64,000 nt of DNA from Acidimicrobiaceae bacterium (GTDB lineage Bacteria > Actinomycetota > Acidimicrobiia > Acidimicrobiales > RAAP-2). The stretch covers positions 1 to 64,000 of the forward strand of contig DAHUYG010000009.1 of the NCBI GenBank assembly GCA_027315315.1, read 5' to 3'. Below the pieces are notes generated by a model. It was not told the origin of the DNA. It saw only the letters and a program-made list of their open reading frames with translations, and did not search any database. Positions 36,936-45,890 of this stretch are shown here, piece after piece; the first letter of the stretch is position 1, and each line of letters starts with the position of its first letter. Position numbers and translations under genes: made by a program.

Positions 36936-37402
36936 GACCCACCCGTCCGCAGCGCGACGAGCGCCCGCTGGCGTCGCCAGAACAGGGCCGCCAGCAGCAA
37001 GACGGCGATCGCCGCGCCGGCGACCGGGAGTGCCCACACGAGGACACCCAGACCCGACGACGGCGGGACGAGCAGGATCGAGGGCCCGTAGCGGTCGACG
37101 AAGGACTGTTCGATCGCTACGTCGCTGTCACCGGCCCGAAGCATGCGGGTGATCTGGTTTCGGGCCGCCACCGCCGAGGACGCCTGGGACTGCGCGACCG
37201 AGACGTCCTCACAGCTCGGGCACCGGATCGCCGCCTCGAGGGACGCGGCCCGGCCCGAGAGCGAGGCCGGGCCGCCGCGCCCGAGCCCGCTGCCGATCGA
37301 GAGTGCCACGGCGAGCACGACGACCATCGCCACCGCGGAGACCCGTCCGCCCAACGCGCTCGGCCACCGGCGCGCCGCGACCTGCGAGGGCGCCTCAGCC
37401 AC
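36932..37402 (-). CDS. ccmH: Cytochrome c maturation thiol reductase CcmH
   Basis: A 156-residue protein with a membrane anchor near 22-40, the redox motif RCPSC (Cys61 and Cys64) followed by EDVSVAQSQA, and a second membrane helix near 116-140. CcmH reduces apocytochrome c cysteines before heme ligation. Its start overlaps the ccmG stop by a few bases. Confidence 0.94.
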   Translation of the reverse strand: MAEAPSQVAARRWPSALGGRVSAVAMVVVLAVALSIGSGLGRGGPASLSGRAASLEAAIRCPSCEDVSVAQSQASSAVAARNQITRMLRAGDSDVAIEQSFVDRYGPSILLVPPSSGLGVLVWALPVAGAAIAVLLLAALFWRRQRALVALRTGGS

Positions 37403-37958
37403 GCCTCGCCGCCGAGACCACGGAGTTGAGCTGCGCGTACTGCACCGGACCGGCCAGTGCGGCCAGGACGGTGCCCCGGGGGCTCACGAGGAACGTCATG
37501 GGAGGCGAGCCGACGCCGAAGGCGGCGGCGTCGTTCCCGGCCCGGTCGGGCAGGGCCGGCCAGCTGAGGGCGAAGTCCGAGACGAACCGCCGGGCACCCG
37601 CCGTCGAGTCGTCGATGTCGACCGAGAGCATGTCGACCCCGGTGCGGTGCTGGCGCTGCTCGAAGTCGAAGCGCACCAGGGCGGGCGCCTCGGCCTGGCA
37701 CGGCGGGCACCAGCTCGCGAAGAAGTTGACCACGACGTAGTGCCCGCGGTCCGCTGCGAGCGAGACCCGCTGGCCGGAGAAGTCCAGTCCCGCGAGCTGC
37801 GGCGCCCGCTGGCCGATGAGCGGGCTCGCCACCGCCGTCGCCTGGTTCGAGGGCCTGGTCGCAACGATCAGCGCGACCACGACCAGCACGGCCAGCACCC
37901 CACCGGCGATCCAGCGGGCGGTGTGACGCCGCTTCGTGGTCGGCGGGGCGGCGCTCAT
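37395..37958 (-). CDS. ccmG: TlpA/ResA-like thioredoxin of cytochrome c maturation (CcmG)
   Basis: A 187-residue membrane-anchored thioredoxin: one membrane helix at 16-33 and the active site FASWCPPCQAE with Cys84 and Cys87. It would receive electrons from CcdA and reduce CcmH or apocytochrome. ATG 37958 overlaps the ccmF stop (ATGA). The longer upstream frame is antisense to nothing and is a shadow of ccmF. Confidence 0.93.
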   Translation of the reverse strand: MSAAPPTTKRRHTARWIAGGVLAVLVVVALIVATRPSNQATAVASPLIGQRAPQLAGLDFSGQRVSLAADRGHYVVVNFFASWCPPCQAEAPALVRFDFEQRQHRTGVDMLSVDIDDSTAGARRFVSDFALSWPALPDRAGNDAAAFGVGSPPMTFLVSPRGTVLAALAGPVQYAQLNSVVSAARRG

Positions 37959-40033
37959 GGCGCCGGCGACCCGACGGGCTCGAGCGCCGGCTCGGTCGCC
38001 GGCTCGGGCTCGCTCGGGGCGATCGTCTCGGACGGCACGCCGGACGCCGGCTCGGTAGGGCGGCGGCGTCGGCCCGGAGCGAGGGCGAGCAGCCCGCCGA
38101 GCCCGATCAAGAGGCCACCGGCCCACATCCATGCGATCAGCGGCTCGACGACGACGCCCACCGCCACGGCGCCGCTGGGCAGGTTGGGGAACGCCTGGGC
38201 GGCGGTCGCGCCGCCCGACCCGCCGATCGCGTCGAAGGTCAGATAGACGTCGCCCGTGAAGGCCGAGTCGATGGCGGGCGTCCCGACCGCCTCCGAGTTG
38301 GAGCCGGCAAACTGGGTGACCGCCGGGTGGAACACGCCCCCGCCGTCGACCCGCACGAGGGCCTCGGTCGCCGTGCGCGACGGTGAGCGGACGGTGCGGG
38401 TGCCCTCGTAGAGGAAGCTGTGCCCGTCGAAGTGCGCCGGCACGTGCAGGCGGAGGGCCAGCTCGGTGCGCTGCGCGAACGAGGTGGCGGCCGTAATGCC
38501 GACCGCGATCACGACCACGCCGAGGTGCACGACCATCCCGCCGTTGGCCCGGCCGAGGACCCCCCGCAGGACACCGCGCCCGTGACGGCGGCTCGCGACC
38601 ACGGCCAGGACGATCGAGCGGACGGCCGACGCGCCGGCGAAGGACCCGAGGCCGAAGGCCACCAGGGGCACGAACCCCCGCACGCCGCCGATGACACAGG
38701 CGACGACGACGAGCGTGGCCGCCCAGGCCGCCGGGGCAAGCCGGAGCCACAGGACCCCGGCGTCGAGCGCGCGCCACGACAGCGCCGGCGCCAGCGCCAT
38801 CAGCACTAGCAGGGCGAGCCCGACCGGAACCGCCACTGCGTTGAAGTACGGGACCCCGACCGTCACCGACTGGTTCTTGAGCGCCTGGTAAAGGAGCGGG
38901 AAGAGGGTCCCGAGCAGCACGACGAAGGCGAAGCCGACGAAGAGAAGGTTGTTCACCAAGAACGCGCCCTCCCGCCCGAGGGGCGCGTCGATGCCGCCCG
39001 GCGAACGGATGCGGTCGCCGCGCCAGGCGATGAGCCCGAACCCCGCCACGACGACGAAGAGGAAGAACCCGATGAGCACCGGCCCGAGGGTGGAGTCGCT
39101 GAAGGCATGCACCGACTCGATCACCCCCGAGCGGGTGAGGAATGTCCCGAGGATGGTGAGCGAGAACGTCGCGACCGAAAGCGAGAGGTTCCAGACCCGG
39201 AGGAGGCCGCGGCGCTCCTGGACCAGCACCGAGTGGAGGTAGGCGGTGCCGCACAGCCACGGCAACAGCGCCGCGTTCTCCACCGGGTCCCACCCCCAGA
39301 ATCCGCCCCACCCGAGCACCTGATAGGACCACCACGCCCCGAGGACGATCCCGACCGAGAGAAAGGTCCAGGCGACGAGCGTCCAGCGGCGCGTCTCGAT
39401 CTGCCATCGCTCGCCCACCCGCCCGGTCGCGAGCATCCCGATCGCGAACGCGAAGGGCACCGTGAAGCCGGTGAACCCGAGGTACAGCAACGGCGGGTGG
39501 ATAGCGACGAGGGGGTTGTCCTGCAACAGCGCATTGGGACCAGCCCCCTGGGCGGGCGCCGCGCCGATCACGTGCTCGAAGGGGTTGGACGGACCGACCA
39601 TGAGGCCGATGAAGAACGCCGCGACCACGAACATGACGAGCGTCGCCCAGATAACCACCGGGTCGCCCGCCTCGTGGCGGAACCTCCAGACCACCGCACA
39701 AGCGAACACCGAGAGGAGAAAGCCCCACAGCAAGATGGACCCGGCGAGCGCCGACCACAGCCCGGTGATCGAGTAGAGCAGCGGGGTGGCTCGGCTGTTG
39801 TTGTCGGCGACGAAGGCGATCGTGAAGTCGTGGGTGAGGAGTGCGTGCTCCATCGCGACGAGGGCGATCAGCATCCCGGCGAGGACGATCGGGGCGAGCA
39901 TGCGCCCGTCGAGGCGCGGGTCGGGGGCATGGCCCCGTCGCACGCGCAGCAGCGACCCCGCGGTGGCGAGCCCCCCGACGATCGCGCCTGCGAAGGCCAG
40001 CCAGACGCCGATGGATCCGATGGCCGCGTTCAA
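37955..40033 (-). CDS. ccmF: Heme lyase CcmF
   Basis: A 692-residue polytopic membrane protein. The WWD heme-handling motif reads WGGFWGWDPVENAALLPWL, preceded by GAWWSYQVLG, and conserved loop histidines follow. CcmF ligates heme from CcmE to apocytochrome c with CcmH and CcmI. The start appears to be TTG at 40033 (NAAIGSIGVWLAFAGAIVGG), 16 bases after the ccmE stop; a later start would remove the first helix. Confidence 0.95.
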   Translation of the reverse strand: MNAAIGSIGVWLAFAGAIVGGLATAGSLLRVRRGHAPDPRLDGRMLAPIVLAGMLIALVAMEHALLTHDFTIAFVADNNSRATPLLYSITGLWSALAGSILLWGFLLSVFACAVVWRFRHEAGDPVVIWATLVMFVVAAFFIGLMVGPSNPFEHVIGAAPAQGAGPNALLQDNPLVAIHPPLLYLGFTGFTVPFAFAIGMLATGRVGERWQIETRRWTLVAWTFLSVGIVLGAWWSYQVLGWGGFWGWDPVENAALLPWLCGTAYLHSVLVQERRGLLRVWNLSLSVATFSLTILGTFLTRSGVIESVHAFSDSTLGPVLIGFFLFVVVAGFGLIAWRGDRIRSPGGIDAPLGREGAFLVNNLLFVGFAFVVLLGTLFPLLYQALKNQSVTVGVPYFNAVAVPVGLALLVLMALAPALSWRALDAGVLWLRLAPAAWAATLVVVACVIGGVRGFVPLVAFGLGSFAGASAVRSIVLAVVASRRHGRGVLRGVLGRANGGMVVHLGVVVIAVGITAATSFAQRTELALRLHVPAHFDGHSFLYEGTRTVRSPSRTATEALVRVDGGGVFHPAVTQFAGSNSEAVGTPAIDSAFTGDVYLTFDAIGGSGGATAAQAFPNLPSGAVAVGVVVEPLIAWMWAGGLLIGLGGLLALAPGRRRRPTEPASGVPSETIAPSEPEPATEPALEPVGSPAP

Positions 40034-40049
40034 AGAGGAAGCCCCCGGC

Positions 40050-40532
40050 TCAACGCACCGAGCCGTTCGGGGCGCGCACCCGGCCCGGATGGGAGGCGAT
40101 GTAGTTCGCCGAATGCTTCACCATGACCTGGTTCGCGAGGAACAGCGGCGTACTTGGGGACGCGAAGTGCCCGACGACAACGACGGGGATGTCCTGTTGG
40201 AACAGCTCGGGGGGCGAGCCGACATCGTGGACCACGACCCTGTTCGAGCCCTCGGAGACCGCGAAGTCGGCGCCCTGCGCGGTCCGCTCGATGCTGCCCG
40301 GCACCACGAGACCCTCGAGGCGGAACGTCGAGGTGCCGAGGCTCGACCGCTGGGCCAGCGCCTGGTCGACGGTGTTGAAGTAGTTGAGCGAGCTCCCGAG
40401 GCCTTCCACCAGCAAGAAGACCAGCGCGCCGACGAGGACCGCCCCGACGAACCACAGCCGCCGCTTGGTGCGCCGTCTCGTCGAGGAACCCTCGGTTGGA
40501 CGGGGTCGCTCGATCGTGGGCGCCCCGGTCAC
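40050..40532 (-). CDS. ccmE: Heme chaperone CcmE
   Basis: A 160-residue protein: a basic N-terminus, one membrane helix near 26-43, and an OB-fold outer domain. The covalent heme ligand is His140, with Tyr144 four residues on (VKHSANY), the spacing seen in CcmE. The GTG start overlaps the ccmD stop (GTGA). Confidence 0.95.
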   Translation of the reverse strand: MTGAPTIERPRPTEGSSTRRRTKRRLWFVGAVLVGALVFLLVEGLGSSLNYFNTVDQALAQRSSLGTSTFRLEGLVVPGSIERTAQGADFAVSEGSNRVVVHDVGSPPELFQQDIPVVVVGHFASPSTPLFLANQVMVKHSANYIASHPGRVRAPNGSVR

Positions 40533-40690
40533 GGCCCGCTCGCGGCGCCCGGCTCGGCGGTCTCGTGCACCTCGCCGGGGGGCGACAGCTCGACCCGTCG
40601 CTCGAGGCTGCGGCGTCTCAGCACGAGCCCGATCGAGTACAAGAAGAGGACCGAGAGACCGATCGTGTAGCCGGCGTCGACGTAGCTCAC
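40529..40690 (-). CDS. ccmD: CcmD-like small membrane protein
   Basis: A 53-residue protein between ccmC and ccmE: SYVDAGYTIGLSVLFLYSIG forms the single membrane helix, then RRRSLERRVEL follows on the inside. This topology and position are those of CcmD, which helps release holo-CcmE from CcmABC. It starts with a GTG overlapping the ccmC stop and ends overlapping the ccmE start. Sequence conservation in this family is low, so position is the main evidence. Confidence 0.85.
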   Translation of the reverse strand: MSYVDAGYTIGLSVLFLYSIGLVLRRRSLERRVELSPPGEVHETAEPGAASGP

Positions 40691-41508
40691 GACGGCACCT
40701 CGCTCGTCGTGCGGACCGAGGTGCCGCCGTGCCCGTTGCGTGCGACCACGGCGGCGGCCGCCTCGCCCTCAGCCCAGCGCTCGGCGAGCGAGATCTCGAG
40801 CTGCTCGTCCCCGGTGCGATCCGCGAGCACCTCGATGCGATACCTCACCGCCACCATCCACACGAACACGAGCGTGAGGGCGACGAAGCCGAGCAACAGC
40901 GTCCAGGCCATCGAGCCATGGATCGTGGGCGAGAGGTTGGCGTTCAGGACCGTCGCGCCCTGGTGGAGCGTCTGCCACCAGACCACCGAGAAGTGCACGA
41001 TCGGGACGTCGACGAACGCGATGAGCGCCGCGACCGCGCAGCGCTTGGCCCGCACCTCGGGTTCGGCCGGGACGCGGCGCAACGCCATGTAGCCGAGGAA
41101 GAGGACGAGCAGCAGCGCCGTCGAGGTGAGCCGGGCATCCCAGGTCCACCACACCCCCCAGGTGGGCCGGCCCCAGAGCATCCCGGTCGCGAGGGTGAGG
41201 GCGTTGAAGATCACCCCGACCTCGACCGAGGCCGCGGCGAGCCGGTCCCAGAACATCGAGCGGGTCCGGCGCCAGAGATAGAGGAGGCTCGACAGGGCGG
41301 CCAATCCGAAGGCGAGGTAGAGCGCGACCCAGGCGATCGGCGGGTGGAGGTAGACGAGGCGGACCAGGTTCTTCTGCACCTTGTCCTCGGGGGTGACCCA
41401 GAGCCCGAGCCACACCGTGGCCCCGGTCGAGACCACCGCGAGCAGCCCGACCACGCGGATCCACCGCGGCCGAGCGACGTGGTCGCGTGTCGGGAGAACC
41501 GCCGTCAT
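40687..41508 (-). CDS. ccmC: Heme exporter protein CcmC
   Basis: A 273-residue membrane protein with six predicted helices. The WWD motif is WWTWDARLT at 120-128; His55 and the histidine in DVPIVHFSVVWW are the expected axial heme ligands. CcmC loads heme onto CcmE. The C-terminal tail of about 45 residues is longer than usual. ATG 41508 overlaps the ccmB stop by ATGA. Confidence 0.95.
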   Translation of the reverse strand: MTAVLPTRDHVARPRWIRVVGLLAVVSTGATVWLGLWVTPEDKVQKNLVRLVYLHPPIAWVALYLAFGLAALSSLLYLWRRTRSMFWDRLAAASVEVGVIFNALTLATGMLWGRPTWGVWWTWDARLTSTALLLVLFLGYMALRRVPAEPEVRAKRCAVAALIAFVDVPIVHFSVVWWQTLHQGATVLNANLSPTIHGSMAWTLLLGFVALTLVFVWMVAVRYRIEVLADRTGDEQLEISLAERWAEGEAAAAVVARNGHGGTSVRTTSEVPS

Positions 41509-42173
41509 CCTGCCTCCAAGAGCGGGCCGTAGAGGACGATGCCGATCACCAGGTAGACCGCGGCGAAGGGACCCAGCACCCGCAGCCACGACACCCCGTC
41601 GGACACCGAGCCGCTCAACGCGCCCGCCCAGGTCCGCGAGGCGGCGAGCAGCACCGGCGCGAGCACCGGAAGCACGAGCAGCGGGAGCAGCGTCTCGCGC
41701 ACCCGCAGGCCGGCCGAGAGCGCGCCGTAGAGCGTCCCCGCCGCGGCGAGCCCGATCGTGGCCAGCACGGAGGCGACCAGCGCGAGCCAAGGAACACGAA
41801 CGTGCACCCCGAAGAGCACCGTCATCGCGGCCCACAGCACGACCTGCAGGGCGATGAGCTCGGCGGCCACCGCCGCCGCCTTGCCGAGGAACACGCCAGC
41901 CGGGTCGATGCCCGACGCCCGCAGCCCGTCGCGGGTCCCCTCCCCGGCCTCGATGGCGAAGCTGCGCTGGGTGGCGAGCACGGTCGAGAACAGCACGGCC
42001 AGCCAGAAGAGGCCGGGGGCCGCGTCCGCCAAGGTGTGGCGCACCGGTCCGAGCGCGAATGCGTACAACACGAGCGAGAGCACGGCAACCGGCAGCACCT
42101 GCCAGAGGGCGACCCTGGAGCGAAGCTCGATGCGCAGGTCCTTGCCCGCGACGAGCAGGGCGTCACGCCACAT
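41505..42173 (-). CDS. ccmB: Heme exporter permease CcmB
   Basis: A 222-residue six-helix membrane protein, partner of the CcmA ATPase. FSTVLATQRSFAIEAGEGTRDGLRASG is the typical CcmB loop. Its start lies within the last codons of ccmA (overlap of 11 bases). Confidence 0.95.
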   Translation of the reverse strand: MWRDALLVAGKDLRIELRSRVALWQVLPVAVLSLVLYAFALGPVRHTLADAAPGLFWLAVLFSTVLATQRSFAIEAGEGTRDGLRASGIDPAGVFLGKAAAVAAELIALQVVLWAAMTVLFGVHVRVPWLALVASVLATIGLAAAGTLYGALSAGLRVRETLLPLLVLPVLAPVLLAASRTWAGALSGSVSDGVSWLRVLGPFAAVYLVIGIVLYGPLLEAG

Positions 42174-42864
42174 GAGTTCCGCCCTCGCCCACCGCCGACA
42201 GCTTCCCCCGCCGGGAGCCCTCGGTGACGTCGGCCACCCGCCCGCCGGCCATCGCCACCTGGCGGTCCGACATCGCCCCGGCGAGCTCGGGCTCGTGCGA
42301 GGAGAAGACGACCGAGGCCCCCCCTGCGACCGCCTCGGCGACCAGCTCGGCCAGCAGGCCGCGGGCGCCCGGGTCGAGCCCGGCGTGGGGCTCGTCGAGG
42401 AGCCAGAGCTCCGGGGCGCGCCCGACGAGCACCGCCAGCGCCACACGGCGCCGCTGACCCGCCGAGAGCCCGGCGACCGGGGTCTTCGTCAGCCGACCGG
42501 TGATGCCCACCCGCTCGAGCGCAGGGCCGACCCGGTCCGCCGGGGACCCCGCCGCCCGTAGGGCAAAGCGGACGTTCTCGAGCGCATTGAGCTCGTCGTA
42601 GAGGCTCGGTGCATGGCCGAGGAGGCCGACCCGCCGGCGGACCGACGGGGGGTCCTCCCGGAGGTCGATGCCGAGGACGACGGCCTCCCCCGAACGCACC
42701 GGCACGAGGCCGGCGCAGGTGCGCAACAGGCTCGTCTTCCCGGCCCCGTTCGCGCCGACGACCGAGACCACCTCCCCTGGCCCGACCGAGAGGTCGACGC
42801 CCGAGAGGGCGGGGAAACGACCGGTGAGCGCCACGGCGCCCCGGAGCAGCACGACATGATCCAT
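42163..42864 (-). CDS. ccmA: Heme exporter ATP-binding protein CcmA
   Basis: A 233-residue ABC ATPase: Walker A GANGAGKTS, signature LSAGQRRRVALA, Walker B LWLLDEPHAGLD and the switch His in FSSHEP. With CcmB it powers release of heme-loaded CcmE. It is the first ccm gene; TAGCAT on the minus strand, 13 bases before the ATG, may be its -10. ccdA lies 66 bases upstream. Confidence 0.95.
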   Translation of the reverse strand: MDHVVLLRGAVALTGRFPALSGVDLSVGPGEVVSVVGANGAGKTSLLRTCAGLVPVRSGEAVVLGIDLREDPPSVRRRVGLLGHAPSLYDELNALENVRFALRAAGSPADRVGPALERVGITGRLTKTPVAGLSAGQRRRVALAVLVGRAPELWLLDEPHAGLDPGARGLLAELVAEAVAGGASVVFSSHEPELAGAMSDRQVAMAGGRVADVTEGSRRGKLSAVGEGGTHVA

Positions 42865-42930
42865 GGGGATTGCCGCAATGCTACGAGCCGACCGGCGGCC
42901 GGGGCCAAGCGAGTGCCCCGGGGCCCGGCC

Positions 42931-43737
42931 TCAGCTCGTCGTCAGGCGTCCCAGGCCGATGTGGCGCATGACCTGCTGCATCTCGCTGGCCAGCCACCCC
43001 AGCTGGTTCGTGAGCAACAGGACCCCGAAGGCCACGAGGATGGCCCCACCGACCAGGTGGACGAGCCCGAGGCGCCGCCGTGCCCGGGCGAAAAGGGCCG
43101 TCAGGCGCCCGAAAGCGAGACCGGTGGCGACGAAGGGCACCCCCAGGCCGAGGGAATAGGCGAAGAGGAGAAGGACCCCGCCGCCGAGGGTGGCCCGGGA
43201 GGCGGCGAGCGCGGTGACGGCACCGAGCACCGGGCCGATGCAGGGCGTCCAGGCGAAGCCGAAGGCCATCCCGAGCACCGGCGCCGCGAGGCCTTCGAGC
43301 GATCCCGCTGCGATGCGCGGTCGGCGCTCGGCCAGGACCGTTGCCGCGACCCACCGCGTGCGAGCACCGGCGCGGACCCACGCGCCGGCCGGCAGGGCGG
43401 AGACCAGCAGAATGCCCCCCAGCGCCACGACGACGCCCCCGGCGGCGAACGTGAGCACGCGTCGATGTCCCCCGAGGAGGTGACCGACGCCCGAAGCGGC
43501 CGCACCGAGCGCGACGAACACCACGGTGAACCCGGCAACGAAGAGGGTGATGTCGCGCAGCAGCCGACGCACCGGGACCGCAGCGGGTCCAGCTTCGAGC
43601 TCGGCCACCGACAGTCCCGAGACCACCGAGAGGTAGCCGGGCACGAGGGGCAGGACGCAGGGCGAGAGGAACGAGACGATCCCCGCCCCGAACGCGACCA
43701 GGACGCCGAGGGGGCTCGCGGTGAGCGTGGCGATCAA
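42931..43737 (-). CDS. ccdA: Cytochrome c biogenesis protein CcdA
   Basis: A 268-residue membrane thiol transporter related to DsbD. The redox cysteines are Cys27 in FLSPCVLP and Cys166 in WTPCIGP. It moves electrons from cytoplasmic thioredoxin to CcmG/CcmH outside. The start is TTG at 43737. It lies 18 bases past gmd and upstream of ccmA, on the same strand. Confidence 0.94.
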   Translation of the reverse strand: MIATLTASPLGVLVAFGAGIVSFLSPCVLPLVPGYLSVVSGLSVAELEAGPAAVPVRRLLRDITLFVAGFTVVFVALGAAASGVGHLLGGHRRVLTFAAGGVVVALGGILLVSALPAGAWVRAGARTRWVAATVLAERRPRIAAGSLEGLAAPVLGMAFGFAWTPCIGPVLGAVTALAASRATLGGGVLLLFAYSLGLGVPFVATGLAFGRLTALFARARRRLGLVHLVGGAILVAFGVLLLTNQLGWLASEMQQVMRHIGLGRLTTS

Positions 43738-43755
43738 GGACGCCTCGCGCCGCCC

Positions 43756-44727
43756 TCAGGACAGCTGTCGCCGAACCAGGGCGAGATCGGCCTCGACCAT
43801 CATCGCGACGAGCGCCGGGAAGTCGACATCGCGCTTCCAGCCGAGCTCCTCGGTCGCCCTCGCCGGGTCCCCGACGAGCAGATCGACCTCCGCCGGCCGC
43901 ATGAAGCGCTCGTCGACCCGGACGTGCTCCTCCCAGTCGAGGTCGGCGACGCTGAAGGCGATCTGGCACAACTCGCGCACCGAGTGCGTCTCCCCCGACG
44001 CGATGACGTAGTCCGTCGGGGTGTCCCGCTGGAGCATCAGCCACATGGCCCGCACGTAGTCAGCGGCGTAGCCCCAGTCGCGCTGGGCGTCGAGGTTGCC
44101 CATCGGCAGCTCGCTGTCCAACCCGAGCTTGATGCGAGCGACCCCGTGGGAGATCTTGCGCGGGGCGAACTCGAGGCCGCGTCGCGGGGACTCGTGGTTG
44201 AAGAGGATGCCCGAGGTGGCATGCAGGCCATAGCTCTCGCGGTAGTTCACCGTGATCCAGTGGCCGTAGACCTTCGCCACGCCGTAGGGGCTCCGGGGAT
44301 AGAACGGCGTCGTCTCTCGCTGTGGGACCTCGAGGACCTTGCCGAACATCTCCGAACTGCTCGCCTGGTAGAAGCGAATGGACGGGTCGACGATCCGGAT
44401 CGCGTCGAGCATCCGGGTGACGGCGAGTGCCGTCGTCTCGCCGGTGAGAACCGGCTGGCTCCAGGAGGTCTGTACGAAGGACTGCGCTGCGAGGTTGTAG
44501 ACCTCTTCGGGCCGGAACTCCGAGAGCATCGTGATGAGCGATGCCTGGTCGAGCAGGTCCCCACCCACGATCGTGATGTCGTCTTGGATGTGGGCGATCC
44601 GCTCGAATCCGACCGTCGAGGACCGGCGGACCATGCCGATCACCTCGTAGCCCTGCTGAAGCAGCAGCTCTGCCAGGTAGGACCCGTCCTGGCCCGTGAC
44701 GCCGGTGATGAGCGCACGCTTCGCCAT
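43756..44727 (-). CDS. gmd: GDP-mannose 4,6-dehydratase
   Basis: A 323-residue extended SDR. The NAD(P) motif GVTGQDG is at 9-15, SSSE at 123-126, and the catalytic Tyr148 and Lys152 are in YGVAK. It converts GDP-mannose to GDP-4-keto-6-deoxymannose for deoxyhexoses of surface glycans. No GDP-fucose synthase or rmd lies beside it. The ATG is 7 bases from a TACCGT box. A glycosyltransferase diverges from the same region. Confidence 0.95.
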   Translation of the reverse strand: MAKRALITGVTGQDGSYLAELLLQQGYEVIGMVRRSSTVGFERIAHIQDDITIVGGDLLDQASLITMLSEFRPEEVYNLAAQSFVQTSWSQPVLTGETTALAVTRMLDAIRIVDPSIRFYQASSSEMFGKVLEVPQRETTPFYPRSPYGVAKVYGHWITVNYRESYGLHATSGILFNHESPRRGLEFAPRKISHGVARIKLGLDSELPMGNLDAQRDWGYAADYVRAMWLMLQRDTPTDYVIASGETHSVRELCQIAFSVADLDWEEHVRVDERFMRPAEVDLLVGDPARATEELGWKRDVDFPALVAMMVEADLALVRRQLS

Positions 44728-44734
44728 CGCCGTC

Positions 44735-44740
44735 ACGGTA
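44735..44740 (-). promoter_or_regulatory. Leaderless -10 box of gmd
   Basis: TACCGT on the minus strand, 7 bases before the ATG at 44727. Confidence 0.5.
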
Positions 44741-44780
44741 GCCCACCGCCGACGCCCGCCCCACCGCCGGCGGCTTGCCC

Positions 44781-44786
44781 TACGGT
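44781..44786 (+). promoter_or_regulatory. Leaderless -10 box of the glycosyltransferase gene
   Basis: TACGGT ends 6 bases before the ATG at 44793. It diverges from the gmd box 40 bases away. Confidence 0.5.
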
Positions 44787-44792
44787 GCCCGG

Positions 44793-45845
44793 ATGCCGCT
44801 CGCCACGATCCTGTCGTTTCGGTTGGGAGGCCACGACGGAGTCTCGGTCGAGTCGGCGAAGTGGAGGAGGGCGCTCGATGCGCTCGGATTCTCGGTGCGG
44901 ACCGTGGCCGGCGAGGGGCCCGTCGACTGGCACGTGGGCGGCCTCGCCATCGGCGCGCCCTCACCGCCGGGCCCGGGCGAGGTCGAAGAGGCGATCGATG
45001 GCGCCGATCTCGTGATCGTCGAGAACCTCTGCTCGCTTCCCCTCAACCCGGGCGCCGCCCGGGCCGTCGCCACCGCGTGTGCCGGACGGCCGGCGCTGCT
45101 GCACCACCACGATCTCGCCTGGCAACGACCGCACCTCGGCATCGACGAACCCCCACCGGTCGATCCCCGGTGGCGCCACGTGACGTTCAACGAGCTCAGC
45201 CGGCACGAGCTCGCGGCACGAGGAATCGAGTCGACGACCATCTACAACCGGTTCGACACCCGGGCGCCGGCCGGCACGCGCGAGGCGACGCGTGAGGCGC
45301 TCGGCGTCCGGGCCACCGAGCGGCTGGTCATGCAGCCGACAAGGGCGCTGCCCCGCAAGAACATCGAGGCCGCCCTCGAGCTCTCCAGCGCCATCGGCGC
45401 CACCTACTGGCTCCTCGGGCCGCCCGAGGACGGATACGACGACGAGCTCACGAGGCTCGTGCGAGCCGCCCGCTGTCGCGTGTTGCTCGGCTCGGGCCCG
45501 GCCGCCGGGCGCATCGCCGACGCGTATGCCGCGTGCGACCTCGTGGTCCTCCCTTCGACCTGGGAGGGCTTCGGCAATCCATCCATCGAGTCCGCCGTCC
45601 ACCGGCGTCCGCTCGTCATCGGTCCCTACCCCGTCGCGCGCGAGCTCGCCGGGTTCGGATTCGAGTGGTTCGCCCTCGGCGACCTCGATCGGGTCGAGCG
45701 CTGGTTCGAGCGTCCCGATCCGGGACTGCTCGAACATAACTGGGCCGTCGCTGATGCCCACTTCTCCGAGCGGGACCTGCCCGATCGGCTGGCATCGGTT
45801 CTCTCGACGATGCCGCCCGGCGATCGTCCCATCTACCGCAGTTGA
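44793..45845 (+). CDS. Glycosyltransferase, GT4-like
   Basis: A 350-residue GT-B fold protein. The C-terminal half shows the group 1 pattern: QPTRALPRKNIEAALEL, YAACDLVVLPSTWEGFGNPSIES with the nucleotide-contacting glutamate, and YPVARELAGFGF. The N-terminal half begins LSFRLGGHDGVSVESAKW, as in mannosyl- or glucosyltransferases of this class. Donor and acceptor are not determined; the divergent gmd suggests a GDP-sugar or cell-envelope glycan (inference). ATG 44793 fits the -10 box. Confidence 0.82.
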   Translation: MPLATILSFRLGGHDGVSVESAKWRRALDALGFSVRTVAGEGPVDWHVGGLAIGAPSPPGPGEVEEAIDGADLVIVENLCSLPLNPGAARAVATACAGRPALLHHHDLAWQRPHLGIDEPPPVDPRWRHVTFNELSRHELAARGIESTTIYNRFDTRAPAGTREATREALGVRATERLVMQPTRALPRKNIEAALELSSAIGATYWLLGPPEDGYDDELTRLVRAARCRVLLGSGPAAGRIADAYAACDLVVLPSTWEGFGNPSIESAVHRRPLVIGPYPVARELAGFGFEWFALGDLDRVERWFERPDPGLLEHNWAVADAHFSERDLPDRLASVLSTMPPGDRPIYRS

Positions 45846-45890
45846 CATCGGCCCCCGGGGTCCGGCCGGAAGGTAGCGTTGGATACAGAG

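Noticed and set aside
42613..45015. 800-codon plus-strand frame opposite ccmA, ccdA and gmd
   Set aside because: Antisense to three well supported genes and with no recognisable motif.
45842..45847. Perfect TTGACA sequence before the TetR gene
   Set aside because: No -10 box at 16-18 bases (the bases there are GCCGGA), and it overlaps the stop codon of the glycosyltransferase gene.
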